Positions 63,774 through 64,000 of a DNA stretch of 64,000 bases are shown in pieces (the stretch's first letter is position 1; each line of letters begins with the position of its first letter). Under the pieces are notes generated by a model that was not told the DNA's origin, did not search any database, and was given only the letters and a program-made list of their open reading frames with translations. A program made the position numbers and the translations under genes. Source of the stretch: a virus; the IMG/VR virus record IMGVR_UViG_3300038678_000291, positions 1 to 64,000 of that record; one strand, written 5' to 3'.

Positions 63774-64000
63774 ATGAAAATATATTTAGATAAGGTAAAA
63801 AAAGAGGCTGTTCTGCGCCTAGTGCCTTATTGGGAAAAAGTTGGCTGTGAAATGGTTGACAGTTCCAATAAAGCAGATATTCACCTATCGTCGGCAAGCA
63901 TAAAAAGCTCTGTAGAATCAAAATTAATATTAAGGCTGGATAGCATTAAATGGGATAAAAACGAGAATTATGAGAGACAAAACCAAGTTATAGGCCATGC
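63774..64000 (+). CDS. Glycosyltransferase N-terminus (3' end missing)
   Basis: At least 75 residues, open to the window end. LILRLDSIKWD followed by NENYERQNQVIG is the start pattern of GT-B phage glycosyltransferases, which use LRxD and a long helix here. GAGCGGAT upstream. Confidence 0.6.
   Translation, partial: MKIYLDKVKKEAVLRLVPYWEKVGCEMVDSSNKADIHLSSASIKSSVESKLILRLDSIKWDKNENYERQNQVIGH

Noticed and set aside
1-64000. Integrated prophage with attachment sites
   Set aside because: No integrase, excisionase with recombinase, or host flanks are visible. HTH regulators alone do not show lysogeny, so lifestyle is left open.

Overview
This window is one continuous stretch of a tailed double-stranded DNA phage (or phage-derived) genome, cut at both ends: the first gene (a tailspike) and the last gene (a glycosyltransferase) are incomplete. 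No host gene, rRNA or integrase is visible. The phage call rests on a large terminase, an HK97-type portal, prohead protease and capsid protein, an endolysin, RecT and a YqaJ-type exonuclease. Consensus promoters (TTGACA, 17 bases, TATACT) and strong AGGAGG ribosome sites point to a bacterial host using a standard sigma-70-like factor. A lipoprotein and two secreted proteins near the endolysin would fit a host with an outer membrane. The host lineage cannot be named from this sequence.

Layout. (1) 1-7336, + strand: tailspike and tail or virion-surface proteins, a LamG-like protein, a beta-helix protein with 23-residue repeats, and a stray DnaX fragment. (2) 27713 down to 7269, - strand: a long early operon of about 45 genes, mostly small. 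It starts at a promoter with a palindromic operator (27761-27789), passes a ParB-like gene, many tiny unknown genes, HTH regulators, exonuclease, RecT, an SMC-like ATPase, one tRNA and an ASCH protein, and ends in a DNA methyltransferase. This operon contains unusual non-coding DNA: a structured RNA of about 600 nt (19855-20465), a related smaller RNA next to the tRNA, three tRNA-like elements, three leader hairpins with compensating changes, and two G-rich pentamer-phased tracts. (3) 28106-32323, + strand: replication module (HTH, a replisome organiser broken at a run of 13 G, Gp37/Gp68 protein, HNH, RuvC-like nuclease) plus a strongly promoted small RNA that can form a perfect pseudoknot.

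(4) 32496-35690, + strand: a complete, tightly overlapping type IV-B CRISPR-Cas operon (csf1, cas11, csf2/cas7, csf3/cas5, cysH) without an array, Cas6, DinG or adaptation genes. This is the most notable find. (5) 35754-41018: a zinc-knuckle protein with its own promoter, amidase endolysin, patatin-like lipase, small lipoprotein, secreted and membrane proteins (lysis or envelope region). (6) 41081-42044: a small reverse-strand cassette with its own promoter. (7) 42119-57202, + strand: PLD-like protein, J-domain protein, terminase, portal-MuF fusion, prohead protease with zinc ribbons, major capsid protein and accessory head proteins. (8) 57253-64000: five glycosyltransferases (one fused to a methyltransferase), an HslV-like Ntn hydrolase and several microproteins.

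How the parts fit. The two arms diverge from 27714-28105, where a promoter on each strand and a 27-bp inverted repeat lie. The - arm carries early and recombination functions. The + arm carries replication, the type IV-B complex, lysis, packaging and head genes. The glycosyltransferases probably modify virion or host surface sugars. The left-hand tail genes would follow the right end if the genome is circular or permuted. No tape measure, sheath or baseplate gene is visible, so part of the tail module lies outside the window.
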